DNA of 41,330 nt, taken from the NCBI GenBank assembly GCA_903926605.1, contig CAIYJV010000163.1:1-41330 (forward strand), written 5' to 3'. The position numbers and the translations under genes are program-made. Source of the stretch: an uncultured Bacteroidota bacterium (GTDB taxonomy: Bacteria; Bacteroidota; Bacteroidia; Chitinophagales; Chitinophagaceae). The notes under the pieces were generated by a model. That model was not told the DNA's origin. It did no database searches and worked only from the letters and a program-made list of their open reading frames with translations. Of the stretch, positions 41,046 through 41,330 are shown one piece after another. The first letter of the stretch is position 1. Each line of letters starts with the position of its first letter.

Positions 41046-41330
41046 ATGTATCAATATTTTGGGAAACGAATATTCGACATTGCCTTTTCTCTTTTGGCAC
41101 TGGTAATTTTGTTTCCTGTTTTTATTATTGTTGCGCTCCTGATAAAAATAGACTCTAAGGGTCCGGTATTTTATTCACAGAAACGGGTAAAAAAAGGCAA
41201 TTTCGATTTTGATATTTTCAAGTTCCGGACCATGAAAGTAAACGCAGACAAGCAAGGTCTGCTTACGACATCAAACAAAGATTCTCGCATTACACCGCTG
41301 GGATACTACCTCCGGAAATACAAAGTAGAC
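41046..41330 (+). CDS. Initiating sugar phosphotransferase (PglC/WcaJ family), N-terminal part, cut by the right edge
   Basis: The frame starts with ATG at 41046 and runs past the window end with 95 codons and no stop. One hydrophobic hairpin helix (FDIAFSLLALVILFPVFI) is followed by KIDSKGPVFYSQKRVKKG, KFRTM (about 60-64) and DSRITPLGYYLRKYKVD, the hallmark order of bacterial monotopic phosphoglycosyl transferases. No large N-terminal domain is present, so it is of the short PglC type. It transfers a sugar-1-phosphate to undecaprenyl phosphate and thus starts glycan assembly. It fits the upstream aminotransferase, which would help make its donor. The catalytic Asp-Glu pair should lie just beyond the edge. 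Confidence 0.88.
   Translation, partial: MYQYFGKRIFDIAFSLLALVILFPVFIIVALLIKIDSKGPVFYSQKRVKKGNFDFDIFKFRTMKVNADKQGLLTTSNKDSRITPLGYYLRKYKVD

Overview
The window looks like a chromosomal segment of a member of the Bacteroidota, possibly close to Chitinophagaceae, although the exact lineage cannot be set from sequence alone. Three things point there: a secreted enzyme with a type IX secretion C-terminal domain, several promoter-like elements of the TTTG/TTG-N19-23-TAnnTTTG type with few Shine-Dalgarno sequences, and a UpxY-like NusG paralogue at the head of a polysaccharide operon. No rRNA, tRNA, CRISPR array, insertion sequence or integrase was seen.

Layout. (1) 1-7751 is a polysaccharide export block: a truncated GT2 glycosyltransferase, an ABC-2 exporter (ATPase and permease), two divergent GT4 glycosyltransferases with an O-antigen ligase/polymerase-like membrane protein, a lone crotonase, and a second, partnerless Wzt-type ATPase with a C-terminal sugar-binding-like domain. 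(2) 8024-15744 is mixed: a T9SS-exported alpha/beta-hydrolase with a PKD domain, a small secreted protein, a cytochrome/beta-propeller lipoprotein, NAD kinase, a PsbP/DcrB-like secreted protein, a DUF1778-GNAT toxin-antitoxin pair and a cysteine-free sirtuin. (3) 15756-22914, all on the minus strand, is a nitric-oxide and cytochrome c block: norC-norB, an Rrf2/NsrR-like regulator, a RIC/ScdA di-iron repair protein, a small repeat protein, and ccmE and ccmF. (4) 23244-41330, all on the plus strand, is a long exopolysaccharide or capsule operon: promoter, structured leader, UpxY-like antiterminator, Wzc tyrosine kinase, ABC permease, neuB-neuC-neuA, GT4, GT2, GT4, GT4, a Wzy/ligase-like protein, GT4, CapK-like adenylating enzyme, GT2, a DegT-type aminotransferase, and the start of a PglC-type initiating sugar transferase cut by the right edge.

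How the genes work together. In block 4 the initiating transferase and aminotransferase would start a lipid-linked glycan, six glycosyltransferases extend it, NeuBCA supply a CMP-activated nonulosonic acid, and export would use Wzc plus the orphan ABC permease, possibly powered by the orphan Wzt ATPase of block 1. In block 3 NorBC would remove NO, RIC repairs damaged iron centres, and the Rrf2 regulator probably senses NO. A strong inverted repeat overlaps its promoter and a related motif sits before ric. CcmE/CcmF make the cytochrome c that NorC needs.

The most unusual features are the NorB catalytic-site changes (an Asn where a FeB His is expected, and HxM in place of HxH on the haem-binding helix), the CxxxY-type CcmE, the linked operator motifs, the UpxY leader, and a ten-copy Gly-Tyr repeat at the Wzc tail.
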